From: an uncultured bacterium | Lineage (GTDB): Bacteria > Verrucomicrobiota > Lentisphaeria > Victivallales > UBA1829 | Direction of reading: 5' to 3' | DNA: 33,541 bases | Assembly: GCA_949292215.1 (NCBI GenBank) | Contig: CASEYW010000046.1 | Span: 1 to 33,541 of the forward strand | Shown: positions 1 to 8,655 of the stretch, in pieces | Layout: the number at the start of each line of letters is the position of its first letter | Position numbering within the stretch: the stretch's first letter is position 1 | Notes under the pieces: model-generated | The model's database searches: none | The model's input: the letters and a program-made list of their open reading frames with translations, nothing else | What the model was told of the DNA's origin: nothing | Program-made: the position numbers and the translations under genes

Positions 1-1930
1 TGAAAGGAATCGAAATCCGTTTCCAACTTTGCGACGGGGGAAGCGGAATGGCAAAAATCTGCCGGTTTTCCGACCAGATTCCGGCAATGAATTTCCCATC
101 ACCGCGATAGGCAAACGAAACCGCATTTTTCACGTTTGGATTCGCCACATTGAACGGTTCGCTGCAAAGGCCGATCTGCTTTCCCGGAAGAGATTCCAGT
201 TTCAGAGACGCCTCTCCGGAAGGGCCCTTCACGGAAGGTGCGGGCTCTATGACTCCGTACTGACAATCGCGATGACGGGTCCAGCCGCTTTGCAATCCGA
301 GCGGAAAACGGGTGTTGCGGAAATAGTTCCGGAGTGCCATCGACGGTCTCCGGATGATTTCCGAAGCACCTTCGCTCTCCTCCAGTTTCAAGCTGACAAT
401 ATCAAAATTTCCGCTCTCCTCAAAATTCATCATCAGAGCGACCGGAAGGTTCGGCTTGTTTTCCGGCACTTTAAAATAAATGGTCTGCCGGCTCCACTCC
501 TGCCCCGGAAGCAGGGAACCCGCCGTAAGCGTCGTATAGGGTGCAGGAAGAATGCGCAGGCTCATTTTCACAGGAGCTCCGGTCCGGTTCCGAACGTATG
601 CCGTCAGACGGTAACTCCTGCCCGCTTCAATCCCCTGAAGCGGTGCGGAAAACTGCGGAGCTCCCTGAGAAACGTCAAACTGCAGAAAATGTTCCGGTCC
701 CAGATTCACGATTTTCGCAGAAGCATCCGCTTTCATGAAATGAGTGAAATCCTGATTCCACGGCGCGGGAAGAACTCCACGAAAACTTCCAACTCCGCGT
801 TTGGTGCAATCCCGCGTCCCTTCCACAAAATTGGTCTCCAGCAGAACTTTATGCACAACCTCATCCGCTCCCAGTTCTTCCACGGAAATCCTGCGGAAAT
901 CAATATTCCCCTCTCCTTCGAGAATCAGAAACAGACCAAGCGGAACCGGAGATTTCTTCTCCAGCGTGATAATCTGTGAAATGGTTTTCCACTGCGGAGA
1001 AACTCCGATTTTCAAAGTCCGCAAAGTATTGTACGGTGCTGGTATCATCCGCAGAATCAGTGACGCGGCATTCTCCGACTGATTCCGCGCAACCACACTT
1101 AAGCGATACCGTTTTCCCGGAAGCAGTTCCGGAAGACCGCAATAGAACTGAGGAGCTCCCGACGACACCTTCTGCACTTTGAATCTCAGATAATCCCCCT
1201 GCGGATCTTTCACCAGTTCCGTTTCCGCCGAAGATTTCGTCCAGTCGGCAAAATTCTCGCTCCATTTCAGCGGCAGAACCCCCTGAAAATTACCATGATT
1301 CGATGCGCGCCGGTCATTCTTGCGAACTTCACCAGTCTCCGAAAAATCACTGTCCAGCAGAATCTTTCCTCCTCCCAGTTCCTCCAGCGAAATTCTCCGG
1401 AAATCAATGGCCCCCTCGCCATCAAGAATCAGGAAGAGTCCGAGTTGTACCGGGGATTTCTTCTCCAGCGTAATAATCTGTGAAAGGGTCTTCCACTGCG
1501 GAGAAACTCCGATTTTCAGAGTTCGCAAAGTATTGTACGGCGGTGGAATCATCCGCAGAATCAGCGACGCGGCATTCTCCGACTGATTCCGCACAACCAC
1601 ACTTAAGCGATACCGCTTTCCCGGAAGCAGTTCCGGAAGAGCCAGATAAAACTGAGGAGCTCCCGACGCCACTTTCAGCACTTTAAATCTCAGATAATCC
1701 CCCTGCGGATCTTTCACCAGTTCCGTTTCCGCCGAAGATTTCGTCCAGTCGGCAAAATTCTCGCTCCATTTCAGCGGCAGAACCCCCTGAAAACTTCCGT
1801 GATTCGATGCACGGCGGTCATTCTTGCGAACTTCGCCAGTCTTCGTGAAATCACTGTCCACCAGTTTCGTTCCTGCGCCCAGCAGAAATCCGGCTGTGCA
1901 CAACAACAGTAAAAAACAACTCCTCAACAT
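1..1930 (-). CDS. Secreted protein with three tandem CBM-like repeats, C-terminus cut by window edge
   Basis: An open frame runs from ATG at 1930 to the left edge without a stop, giving 643 visible residues. The start has an AAGGAG ribosome site and a perfect promoter upstream. The N-terminus (MLRSCFLLLLCTAGFLLGAG) is a signal peptide. The mature part holds two nearly identical units of 168 residues (504-nt period; for example the stretch at 1684-1800 matches 1180-1296 almost base for base), then a diverged third unit. Each unit contains a YRLxxxVRNxxxxxxxLRxxPxPY-like stretch and ends in a D/NFxxxSLEE-type stretch, as in jelly-roll carbohydrate-binding modules of the CBM4/9 kind; that assignment is an inference. 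After the third unit a further beta-rich region begins (SFAYRGDGKF). A catalytic domain may follow outside the window. Antisense frames over this region are shadows. Confidence 0.8.
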   Translation of the reverse strand, partial: MLRSCFLLLLCTAGFLLGAGTKLVDSDFTKTGEVRKNDRRASNHGSFQGVLPLKWSENFADWTKSSAETELVKDPQGDYLRFKVLKVASGAPQFYLALPELLPGKRYRLSVVVRNQSENAASLILRMIPPPYNTLRTLKIGVSPQWKTLSQIITLEKKSPVQLGLFLILDGEGAIDFRRISLEELGGGKILLDSDFSETGEVRKNDRRASNHGNFQGVLPLKWSENFADWTKSSAETELVKDPQGDYLRFKVQKVSSGAPQFYCGLPELLPGKRYRLSVVARNQSENAASLILRMIPAPYNTLRTLKIGVSPQWKTISQIITLEKKSPVPLGLFLILEGEGNIDFRRISVEELGADEVVHKVLLETNFVEGTRDCTKRGVGSFRGVLPAPWNQDFTHFMKADASAKIVNLGPEHFLQFDVSQGAPQFSAPLQGIEAGRSYRLTAYVRNRTGAPVKMSLRILPAPYTTLTAGSLLPGQEWSRQTIYFKVPENKPNLPVALMMNFEESGNFDIVSLKLEESEGASEIIRRPSMALRNYFRNTRFPLGLQSGWTRHRDCQYGVIEPAPSVKGPSGEASLKLESLPGKQIGLCSEPFNVANPNVKNAVSFAYRGDGKFIAGIWSENRQIFAIPLPPSQSWKRISIPF

Positions 1931-1973
1931 AGGATTCTCCTTTTTTATTCTAAAATTACGTTTTCTTTTTATC

Positions 1974-2002
1974 ATTATATCCCAGAATATCCCAGATGTC
2001 AA
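1974..2002 (-). promoter_or_regulatory. Perfect-consensus sigma70 promoter for the repeat protein
   Basis: On the minus strand TTGACA (2002-1997) is separated by exactly 17 nt from TATAAT (1979-1974), 44 nt before the ATG at 1930. The spacer and the start of the -10 box consist of a perfect tandem 10-mer (ATATCCCAGA twice on the plus strand, 1977-1996), one helical turn apart, which is a plausible operator. The -35 box overlaps the most upstream ATG (1996) of the divergent plus-strand frame, which argues that the divergent gene starts further downstream. Confidence 0.75.
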
Positions 2003-2133
2003 CCCCCTGTTTCATGGAAAAACGGAAATTTTCCGGAAAAACTGTTCGCCGGTTGCTTTTCTCATTCTTGAGAAGTACATTTCCAAAATTGACGGAAAAG
2101 TTCAAAAACTCATTGAAAATGATGGGAACGGAC

Positions 2134-3957
2134 ATGGCTGTTTTTCTTCAACTCATTGCACTGGTACAATTTTTTCTGCCGGGATATCTGTTTTTGCGTC
2201 TGTTCCACCTGCGGAGGAATCCTTTGCGGACCGTTCTGCTTTCGTTTCTCCTGAGCGGATTGTTCAACTATGCGTTTGTTCTTCTGCTTTATCTCCCGGG
2301 GCTCTTCACGCGGGAAAGTGCCCTGATTCTGGTTCTGGCGGAATTGATTCTGCTGTTTTTCACCAGAAACCAGATGCTTCCCTCCCATATGTCCCTTACT
2401 GCGATTGACGAGTTTTTCCACCTGGAAGGAAGATGGAAACGATATTTCTGCTACTGTTGTTTCTACCTTGCCGTCATCACGGTGGGACTTCAGACGGCAG
2501 CGGCACTGCGCGGATTCGGTCAAATCTTTTCTTCCTGGGATTCGGTTCTCTCCTGGAATCAATGGGCAGTGGGCTGGTTTTCCGGAACGATCGGGAACCA
2601 GAAAACGTTCGGATATCCCCAGTTGATTCCCTGCAACTGGGCAATGGCTTATCAGATTCTCGGAGAGGTGCTGAATTTTGTACCGAAAGGGACATCGCTG
2701 CTCTGCCCGCTGTTTGTCTCGCTGATGCTGTTCGATCTGGGATTCACATTGAAGAAACCGGCACTTTTCGGCGCCGTCATTCTAAACGCATGGTTCACGC
2801 ACAACATCAATCCTCTTGCAGCGGGAGCGGAAGCAGATCTTACAGCATCATTCTACACGTTTTCCGTGTTTTATCTTCTGTTCCTGGCGCAGAAAACCGA
2901 TAAGAACTCCAATCTTCTGCTCGCGGCACTGACGGCAATCGCTGCGGGATGCGCCAAACAGTCAGGACTCGTCGTTCTGCTGCTCTTTCCGGTGCTGGCC
3001 TACTTGTTCGGGCTTCTGCGCGGACGAGAGCTGCTCCGGAAAACCATATTCTATTTTCTGCTTGCAATTCTGTTCGCTGCGCCATATTATCTCTCTTTTG
3101 CCTTCCGTACATCGCAGGGGAAAGACAAAAGTCTCTACACGCATGTGACACACGACATCTACGGAGAAAGAACCCGCGGAGAACTTTTCACTGCGGCCTC
3201 CAAACAGTTTTTCTGCAAACTTCAGCTGGGAATGAATTACGGAGTTCCCACCCCGAAACGGGCAAACATACGGTTCGACGATGGAGTCCTGACCGGGATT
3301 CTGCATTTCTACGGCTGGCAGTTCTGGCCCGCACTGGCAATCCTGATCCTGAATGTTCTGTGCCTTCGCGAACTGAAACGGTTTCCGTACTGGCGGAGAA
3401 TGATCTTCTGGATTGTGCTGCCCTATTTTCTAGTCTGGAGTCTGCTGTTCTGTTACGATCTGCGTAATCTGATGCCCTTTCTTCCGCTGTTTGCCGCGGG
3501 ACTCTCTCTCGGTTTTCTGTCCATGCTGGAACGAAGATGGTTCCGCCGGGTTCTTCTGATCCCGGTCCTGTTTTTGCTCGGTGCGGTATTTCTGATTCCC
3601 GGGAGCCGGATCCGGGAGTACCATGACTCTCTGCGGATCGGAATCGGGAACAGCCGTTTGAACCGGGCTCTGCAGCCCTGTCTGAAACAACCGGGCCAGA
3701 TTGCCACAGACTATCAGTTCCTTGACCACCTGCCAGGCGGAGAAGGCAAACTCTTTTTTGTGGAATATTCCATGCCGGATGCCGGAAAAGAACACGCGGA
3801 AGCATTCCGGAATCCGGAAGTCCGCTATTTCCTGATTCCGCGTTATGCGGCGAAAGAATGGAAGCAGGATGTCAAAACGCGCTTGAAAAATCGGGAAATC
3901 AAGCTAATTTTCTCCGCTTATGGATATACTCTTTATCAGAAGACAGGTGACAGGTGA
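2134..3957 (+). CDS. Polytopic membrane protein, GT-C (GT39/PMT-like) glycosyltransferase candidate
   Basis: About 607 residues, with roughly a dozen hydrophobic segments over most of the length and a soluble C-terminal tail. The first segment is AVFLQLIALVQFFLPGYLFL. The loop WDSVLSWNQWAVGWF followed by a YPQLIPCNWAMAYQ stretch resembles the acidic first periplasmic loop of lipid-phosphosugar-dependent GT-C enzymes; there is no diagnostic catalytic motif I can be sure of. I chose the ATG at 2134 (GGGA about 6 nt upstream) because earlier in-frame starts (1996, 2119) give a charged non-hydrophobic leader and 1996 lies in the divergent promoter. The stop overlaps the next gene by 4 nt (GTGA). 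Together with the GT2-GtrA protein downstream it resembles a Gtr-type three-part system in which a polyprenyl-linked sugar is made, flipped and transferred outside the membrane. Confidence 0.7.
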   Translation: MAVFLQLIALVQFFLPGYLFLRLFHLRRNPLRTVLLSFLLSGLFNYAFVLLLYLPGLFTRESALILVLAELILLFFTRNQMLPSHMSLTAIDEFFHLEGRWKRYFCYCCFYLAVITVGLQTAAALRGFGQIFSSWDSVLSWNQWAVGWFSGTIGNQKTFGYPQLIPCNWAMAYQILGEVLNFVPKGTSLLCPLFVSLMLFDLGFTLKKPALFGAVILNAWFTHNINPLAAGAEADLTASFYTFSVFYLLFLAQKTDKNSNLLLAALTAIAAGCAKQSGLVVLLLFPVLAYLFGLLRGRELLRKTIFYFLLAILFAAPYYLSFAFRTSQGKDKSLYTHVTHDIYGERTRGELFTAASKQFFCKLQLGMNYGVPTPKRANIRFDDGVLTGILHFYGWQFWPALAILILNVLCLRELKRFPYWRRMIFWIVLPYFLVWSLLFCYDLRNLMPFLPLFAAGLSLGFLSMLERRWFRRVLLIPVLFLLGAVFLIPGSRIREYHDSLRIGIGNSRLNRALQPCLKQPGQIATDYQFLDHLPGGEGKLFFVEYSMPDAGKEHAEAFRNPEVRYFLIPRYAAKEWKQDVKTRLKNREIKLIFSAYGYTLYQKTGDR

Positions 3958-5651
3958 ATTATTTTCAGACAGCAGTGCTGATCCCGGCGTACAATCCGGA
4001 AAATATCCTCTGCGAACTCGTGCGGAAACTCTCCGGCACAGGATTCCGGCGGATTGTCGTGGTCAATGACGGCAGCAGCACAGCATCAGCGGAAGTTTTC
4101 CGGACGCTGGAATCGGAAAACCTCTGCACGGTGATCTCCCATGCCGTCAATACGGGCAAGGGTGCGGCGCTTAAACTCGGATTCGATTATCTCTACACCT
4201 GCCATCCGGAGTGCCGGAGCATCATCACAGCGGATGCCGACGGACAGCATTCCACGGAGGACATCCAGCGTCTTGCGGAAGAATCGGAACGGCATCCGGA
4301 TTCTCTGATTCTCGGCGTGCGCAGTTTCGATCGGGAAAACGTTCCTTTCCGCAGCATGATCGGAAACAAGACAACACGTTTGCTCATGCGGCTCTTTCTT
4401 GGACTCGCCATCTCTGACACTCAAACAGGCCTTCGAGCAGTTCCGCGCAGAACAATCCCCGAACTGCTCAAAATCGCATCCAATCGTTATGAGTTCGAAT
4501 TGGAGATGCTGATTCTCTGCCGGCGCGCTGGAATCCCTATTCGGGAAATCGGAATCCGAACTATCTATATCGACGGCAATTCCGCCTCGCATTTCAATCC
4601 GCTTCTGGATTCCTTCAAGATCTATTTTGTTCTGTTCCGCTATATTCTATCGTCCATCGTGACCGCAGTGTTCGACTTCGTCGTCTTTTTGATCTTTTTC
4701 CCGCTGACCGGTGGAAACATACTGGTTTCGACCTATCTTTCCCGCGGCGCGGCAGTCTGCCTGAACTACGCACTTGTCAAAAACATGGTATTCGGCTCTC
4801 GGCAGAAAGTGACGCGGACCTTTCCGGTTTACATTCTGCTGGTCTGCGTTTCCGGATTCATCTCCGCCGCAATGGTCACCTACATGCAGGAGTCTTTTCA
4901 TCTGGATGCCCGAATCGGCAAGCCGATCGCGGAACTGCTTCTCTACCTGGCAAACTTTGTCATTCAGCGCGACTTCATTTTCCAGCCGTCGGATGCTTCC
5001 CCCGGCCCGGTGCCGACCGACTGGGACAAATATTACGCTTCTCCTTACAAAACAGCGGGATATGCGCGCCGAATCGTCGGGAGAAAACTTCTGGAAATGC
5101 TCCGCCGTTACCAGCCGGTCCCCCATCCGGAAATCGCGGAACTCGGCGGAGGGAACAGCTGTTTTTTTGAAAGCATCATGAAAAACACTGCTCCCGCCCG
5201 TTATGTCATTTATGACAACAACGAGCTCGGAGTCAGAAAATTCGAAGAACGTACCGCCGGAGATTCCAGAGCAGCCGCCAGACAGTGCGATCTGCTGAAA
5301 TTAAATACGGGACATGAAGAAAAATTCGACGTGGTCCTCAGTGTCGGACTCATCGAACACTTTCCTCCGGAACTCACAAGAAAAATGGTGCAAGTCCACT
5401 TCGAACTTGCACGAGAAGGTGGAACCGTTATTCTCTTCTTCCCGACTCCGACTTTTCTGTACCGGGCAACCCGTTCCCTTTCGGAACTTCTCCGTCTCTG
5501 GATCTTCCATGACGAGCGGCCGCTGACCGCCGGAGAAGTGGAATCCGCCCTTCTTCCCTACGGAACCATTCTGCACCGGGAAATCATCTGGCGCAATTTT
5601 CTCACACAGCAAATCATCATCGCAAGGAAAAACGACCATGCAGCAAACTGA
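3954..5651 (+). CDS. Three-domain fusion: GT2 polyprenyl-phosphate glycosyltransferase, GtrA flippase, SAM methyltransferase
   Basis: 565 residues from a GTG start overlapping the upstream stop. Residues 1 to about 220 are a DPM1/GtrB-like GT2 domain: VLIPAYN, VVVNDGSS, the metal-binding DADGQ (94-98) and SDTQTGLR (154-161), typical of enzymes that charge a polyprenyl phosphate. Residues about 222-345 contain four hydrophobic segments of the GtrA family, starting at YILSSIVTAVFDFVVF and ending in FVIQRDFIF. Residues about 360-560 are a class I methyltransferase with ELGGGNS (396-402), an acidic YDNN strand end (420-423) and DVVLSVGLIEHF (459-470). GT2 and GtrA are known partners in O-antigen and teichoic-acid glycosylation; the added methyltransferase suggests that the transferred sugar, or the acceptor, is methylated. 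Substrate unknown. Confidence 0.88.
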   Translation: MNYFQTAVLIPAYNPENILCELVRKLSGTGFRRIVVVNDGSSTASAEVFRTLESENLCTVISHAVNTGKGAALKLGFDYLYTCHPECRSIITADADGQHSTEDIQRLAEESERHPDSLILGVRSFDRENVPFRSMIGNKTTRLLMRLFLGLAISDTQTGLRAVPRRTIPELLKIASNRYEFELEMLILCRRAGIPIREIGIRTIYIDGNSASHFNPLLDSFKIYFVLFRYILSSIVTAVFDFVVFLIFFPLTGGNILVSTYLSRGAAVCLNYALVKNMVFGSRQKVTRTFPVYILLVCVSGFISAAMVTYMQESFHLDARIGKPIAELLLYLANFVIQRDFIFQPSDASPGPVPTDWDKYYASPYKTAGYARRIVGRKLLEMLRRYQPVPHPEIAELGGGNSCFFESIMKNTAPARYVIYDNNELGVRKFEERTAGDSRAAARQCDLLKLNTGHEEKFDVVLSVGLIEHFPPELTRKMVQVHFELAREGGTVILFFPTPTFLYRATRSLSELLRLWIFHDERPLTAGEVESALLPYGTILHREIIWRNFLTQQIIIARKNDHAAN

Positions 5652-6294
5652 ACTCCTGATCTACGAAACCTTCTCCGGAATTCAGGGAGAATCCACCCAT
5701 GCCGGACGCCCCTGCTTTTTCATCCGCCTGACCGGATGCAATCTGCGCTGTTCCTATTGTGATACAAAAAAAGCACAGGAAATCGGAACCGGAACCAGAC
5801 GCACCATCGACTCCCTGCTCAAAGAAGCGGAAGAATCCGGCATCCGGCTCGTGGAAATCACCGGAGGAGAACCGATGCTCCAGCCCCGGACACCGGAACT
5901 CTGCCGCAGACTTCTCAACGCCGGATTCGAAGTCCTGATGGAAACCAACGGAAGCATAGATCTCTCCTCTCTTCCGGAAGGAGTAAAACGGATCATCGAC
6001 TGGAAAACACCATCGTCCGGAGAATCGGCAAAAATGCTGGAGGAAAACTACCGGAACCTGCGACCGCACGACGAAGTCAAATTCGTCATTGCCGACCGCA
6101 ACGACTACGAGGAGTCGGTCCGCTTCCTGCAACGACTGGATCTTGCTTCGCATGCAACCGTTCTGTTTGCGCCGGTCTTCGGCAGCATCGACCCCAAAAC
6201 ACTTGTGGAATGGATGCTTGCGGATCATCTTCCGGCACGCCTGAATCTGCAACTGCACAAGGTCATCTGGGGACCCGACGCGGAAGGAGTCTGA
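5638..6294 (+). CDS. queE: 7-carboxy-7-deazaguanine synthase (radical SAM)
   Basis: 218 residues. It converts 6-carboxytetrahydropterin to 7-carboxy-7-deazaguanine in queuosine/preQ1 synthesis. The sequence shows FSGIQGES near the start, the QueE-type CxxxCxxC cluster motif CNLRCSYC (Cys34, Cys38, Cys41), the radical-SAM glycine motif ITGGEPM (74-80) and METNGS. The start overlaps the glycosyltransferase fusion by 14 nt, with AAGGA just upstream, so it is probably translated from the same message although the pathway is unrelated. No queC, queD or queF lies in the window. It converges with prmA. Confidence 0.93.
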   Translation: MQQTELLIYETFSGIQGESTHAGRPCFFIRLTGCNLRCSYCDTKKAQEIGTGTRRTIDSLLKEAEESGIRLVEITGGEPMLQPRTPELCRRLLNAGFEVLMETNGSIDLSSLPEGVKRIIDWKTPSSGESAKMLEENYRNLRPHDEVKFVIADRNDYEESVRFLQRLDLASHATVLFAPVFGSIDPKTLVEWMLADHLPARLNLQLHKVIWGPDAEGV

Positions 6295-6343
6295 ACGTTC
6301 AGTTCCAACACAGCGGAACGATGCCGGAAAGAAAAAGATTTTC

Positions 6344-7240
6344 TCAGGCTCTTCCTTCAAACAGGAACGCTCCGCCGCGCCACTTGCTCTCCTCTGTTGA
6401 GGCAAACTGACGGCAGCCGGAGGCCTCAAACGCCTCCCGGACCAGCGGATATTCACTGTCAAGAATCCCGGCTAGAATCAGGCAGCCGCCCGGTTTGAGG
6501 AGAGAAAGGAGTTTATCCTTTCCCGCAAGCAGGGCTGAAGAGAGAATATTCGCCGCTATGACATCGAATTTCATCCCTTCCGAATTGTATTCAATCAGGG
6601 ATGCTGCGTCGAAACGGATACGGGAACATTGGTTTGTTTCAGCATTTTCCGCGGCAATCCGCGCCGCTTCCGGATCAATATCAAATGCACGAATCTCGCA
6701 GAATCCGAGCTTTTCCGCGGCGATTGCCAGGATTCCCGATCCGCATCCGGCATCCAGCATGGAAAGGGCGGAAACATCATGGCGGAATGCAAACAGATCA
6801 AGCTGAGTCAGACAGAACTTTGTTGTCGCATGCTGTCCGGTTCCGAAGCTCATGCCGGGATCCAGCGTGATAATACGCTGCCCGGGAGCAGCCGGATACG
6901 AAATCCAGGAAGGAGTAATTGCAAGACGAGGAGAAATTTCTATGGGCTTGAAGTGAATTTTCCAGGATTCCGCCCAATCCTCCTTTTTCAGTTCTGCAAG
7001 GACGGGATCTCCGATTTCGACCTCCAGATCACGCCAGGAGTCCCGCAGCGTTTCGATCCGGTTCTTTGCTTCGGCGGCATCTCCGGCGGATTTGAAATAA
7101 AGGGTATGAGTCCGTTTTCCGGTTTCGGCATCGCGCCAGGAACTGAAATCGTATTCCATGGCGGCAAGAAGTTCCGGAACGGTCTCTCCGTTTTCGGAAC
7201 CATCGGTGAAACTGCAGCAGTAAAGAATCTCTTCCATCAT
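6344..7240 (-). CDS. prmA: Ribosomal protein L11 methyltransferase
   Basis: 298 residues, the usual PrmA length. It methylates ribosomal protein L11 with SAM. The diagnostic block DPGMSFGTGQHATT is at 127-140, SAM motif I LDAGCGSGIL at 162-171, the acidic DIDP at 187-190 and the ANIL motif around Asn231. The N-terminal third is the L11-recognition domain. The ATG at 7240 has AAGGA 6 nt upstream; a second ATG follows at once. It is convergent with queE (49 nt between stops) and divergent from the STAS gene. Confidence 0.95.
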   Translation of the reverse strand: MMEEILYCCSFTDGSENGETVPELLAAMEYDFSSWRDAETGKRTHTLYFKSAGDAAEAKNRIETLRDSWRDLEVEIGDPVLAELKKEDWAESWKIHFKPIEISPRLAITPSWISYPAAPGQRIITLDPGMSFGTGQHATTKFCLTQLDLFAFRHDVSALSMLDAGCGSGILAIAAEKLGFCEIRAFDIDPEAARIAAENAETNQCSRIRFDAASLIEYNSEGMKFDVIAANILSSALLAGKDKLLSLLKPGGCLILAGILDSEYPLVREAFEASGCRQFASTEESKWRGGAFLFEGRA

Positions 7241-7264
7241 CGAACATCCTTTGTTGAATTTGTT

Positions 7265-7293
7265 ACAATATCCCGAATGGTGCGGATTTTCAA
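7265..7293 (-). promoter_or_regulatory. Predicted promoter for prmA
   Basis: Minus strand TTGAAA (7293-7288), 17-nt spacer, TATTGT (7270-7265), placing the start about 20 nt before the ATG at 7240. Recognised by eye only. Confidence 0.5.
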
Positions 7294-7438
7294 ATCAGCG
7301 ATCCGCAAAGGACAAAAAAAACAGGAGAAAACCATCTTCCGAATGTTCACTCAGCTTCCTCCTGAAGGAAACGAAAAGCGTGTCCGGATTCCTCATTCCG
7401 ACACTTCTGCTTCTCCCAGAGGAACGGAAAAACTGGAA

Positions 7439-7466
7439 TTGACATTTCAGGAAACGGCTGTAAATT
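7439..7466 (+). promoter_or_regulatory. Predicted promoter for the first STAS gene
   Basis: TTGACA (7439-7444), 16-nt spacer, TAAATT (7461-7466). The predicted start leaves a short leader that contains both possible ribosome sites of the STAS gene. Confidence 0.5.
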
Positions 7467-7497
7467 ACGGGAAGAGGAGAGATTGGAGTTTTCTGAT

Positions 7498-7848
7498 ATG
7501 CAGTTGAAAATCATAAACAATAACGATGCTTATACTCATGTCGCGCTGTCCGGAAGTTTTGACTGCGAAGGAGTGGCGGAAATCTTTGAGGATTTCAAGC
7601 ACAATGTTGCAGACCGCAATCTGCCGGCGCTCATTGATATGACGGAGGTCGGCTTTATCTCTTCGCTCGGATTGAGGACTCTCGTTGCCTGTGCACAGGA
7701 ACTGGCGAAGAACGGTCATATTCTCGTGCTGTACAACCCGCAGCCGTTCGTCATGGACGAAGTCAAGGTTGCAGGACTGGACAGGGAATGTCCTGTCACA
7801 CATGATCTGGGCGAAGCGCTGCGGCTGGTCACGGAACGAAAATCCTGA
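7498..7848 (+). CDS. STAS-domain anti-sigma factor antagonist
   Basis: 116 residues, a lone STAS domain of the SpoIIAA/RsbV type. Such proteins bind an anti-sigma kinase or other partner and are switched by serine phosphorylation. The conserved region LIDMTEVGFISSLGLRTLVA (45-64) carries the Ser-Ser pair where the family is phosphorylated. I chose ATG 7498 (GGAG 9 nt upstream); a TTG at 7483, also preceded by a GAGGAG site, would add five residues. No kinase, phosphatase or sigma factor gene is nearby. A second STAS gene follows after 285 nt with its own promoter, so the pair may be two inputs to one partner encoded elsewhere. Confidence 0.88.
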   Translation: MQLKIINNNDAYTHVALSGSFDCEGVAEIFEDFKHNVADRNLPALIDMTEVGFISSLGLRTLVACAQELAKNGHILVLYNPQPFVMDEVKVAGLDRECPVTHDLGEALRLVTERKS

Positions 7849-7920
7849 ACGGCGAGAAAGCCCCTTCTTCCCGGAAGGACTCCCGGAACAAAACGATGAA
7901 ACATTTTCCCGGGACCGGGA

Positions 7921-7948
7921 TTGAAATCGAGCAATCCTGTGTTATAAT
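7921..7948 (+). promoter_or_regulatory. Predicted promoter for second STAS gene and tRNA-Leu
   Basis: TTGAAA (7921-7926), 16-nt spacer, TATAAT (7943-7948). It lies in the 285-nt gap between the STAS genes and would give a leader of about 180 nt in which I see no gene. Confidence 0.55.
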
Positions 7949-8133
7949 GACTTCAGAGAAAGGAAGCAGAGAGAATTGACCGGGTCAGCCGCCGGAAAAA
8001 GAAATCTGACTTTCTCCAGCGGGAACATTCTCCGAATATCCGGTGTCTGTAACAAGGGGAATTCCGCAGAAAAGACGGAACAACCTGCAAAACAATTTGG
8101 AAACGGAAATCAGGAACAGAAGAGGTATAATCA

Positions 8134-8469
8134 ATGCAGACCAATATCATACCCGAAGACGGGTACTCCGTCATTCAGCTTTCCGGAAAGCTGGATACGG
8201 ATACGGCGGTAAAAGTGGACGCAGTGTTCTCCCAGACAGTGGAACTGCAGAATCATTTGCTGGTGGATCTTTCCGCATTGCGCTACATCAGCAGCGCGGG
8301 ACTTCGTATTCTTCTTCTTGCGGCAAAACGGGTTCAGCAGAAAGGCGGCAAGATCATTCTTTATGCGCTCCAGGAAAACGTGAACGATATTTTCGATATC
8401 AGCGGTTTTTCTTCCGTCTTCAAAATCTGCAAAGACAAGGAATCCGCAATCGCGGCTTTGAAAGACTGA
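8134..8469 (+). CDS. STAS-domain anti-sigma factor antagonist
   Basis: 111 residues, a second lone STAS domain. The core LVDLSALRYISSAGLRILLL holds the Ser-Ser-Ala-Gly-Leu phosphorylation-site region. It is clearly related to, but not a recent copy of, the STAS protein encoded at 7498-7848. AGAGG lies 8 nt before the ATG. The stop is only 9 nt before tRNA-Leu with no terminator between them, so the tRNA could be processed from the same transcript. Confidence 0.88.
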   Translation: MQTNIIPEDGYSVIQLSGKLDTDTAVKVDAVFSQTVELQNHLLVDLSALRYISSAGLRILLLAAKRVQQKGGKIILYALQENVNDIFDISGFSSVFKICKDKESAIAALKD

Positions 8470-8478
8470 TCACCCTTC

Positions 8479-8562
8479 GCGCGGGTGGCGAAATGGCAGA
8501 CGCGCTGGATTTAGGTTCCAGTGGAGCAATCCGTAGGGGTTCAAGTCCCCTCCCGCGCACCA
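8479..8562 (+). tRNA. tRNA-Leu (anticodon UAG)
   Basis: An 84-nt class II tRNA with encoded CCA. The acceptor stem GCGCGGG (8479-8485) pairs with CCCGCGC (8552-8558), followed by A and CCA. The anticodon stem CTGGA/TCCAG (8505-8509, 8517-8521) encloses loop TTTAGGT with anticodon TAG at 8512-8514. The long variable arm expected for Leu follows, then the T-arm with loop TTCAAGT between AGGGG and CCCCT. A weak CCGGG/CCCGG stem and a run of six T near 8610 may end the transcript. Confidence 0.95.
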
Positions 8563-8655
8563 GTAAATACCGGGCAACGAGCGTTCCGGCACTTCACCCG
8601 GATTTCAGAGTTTTTTCCTTCGCGGGATTTTGCAAGGGAAATCCATCCGGGAATA

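Noticed and set aside
29..979. 316-codon plus-strand frame opposite the repeat protein
   Set aside because: The minus-strand frame has a signal peptide, ribosome site, promoter and internal protein repeats; the plus frame is basic and low in structure, an antisense shadow.
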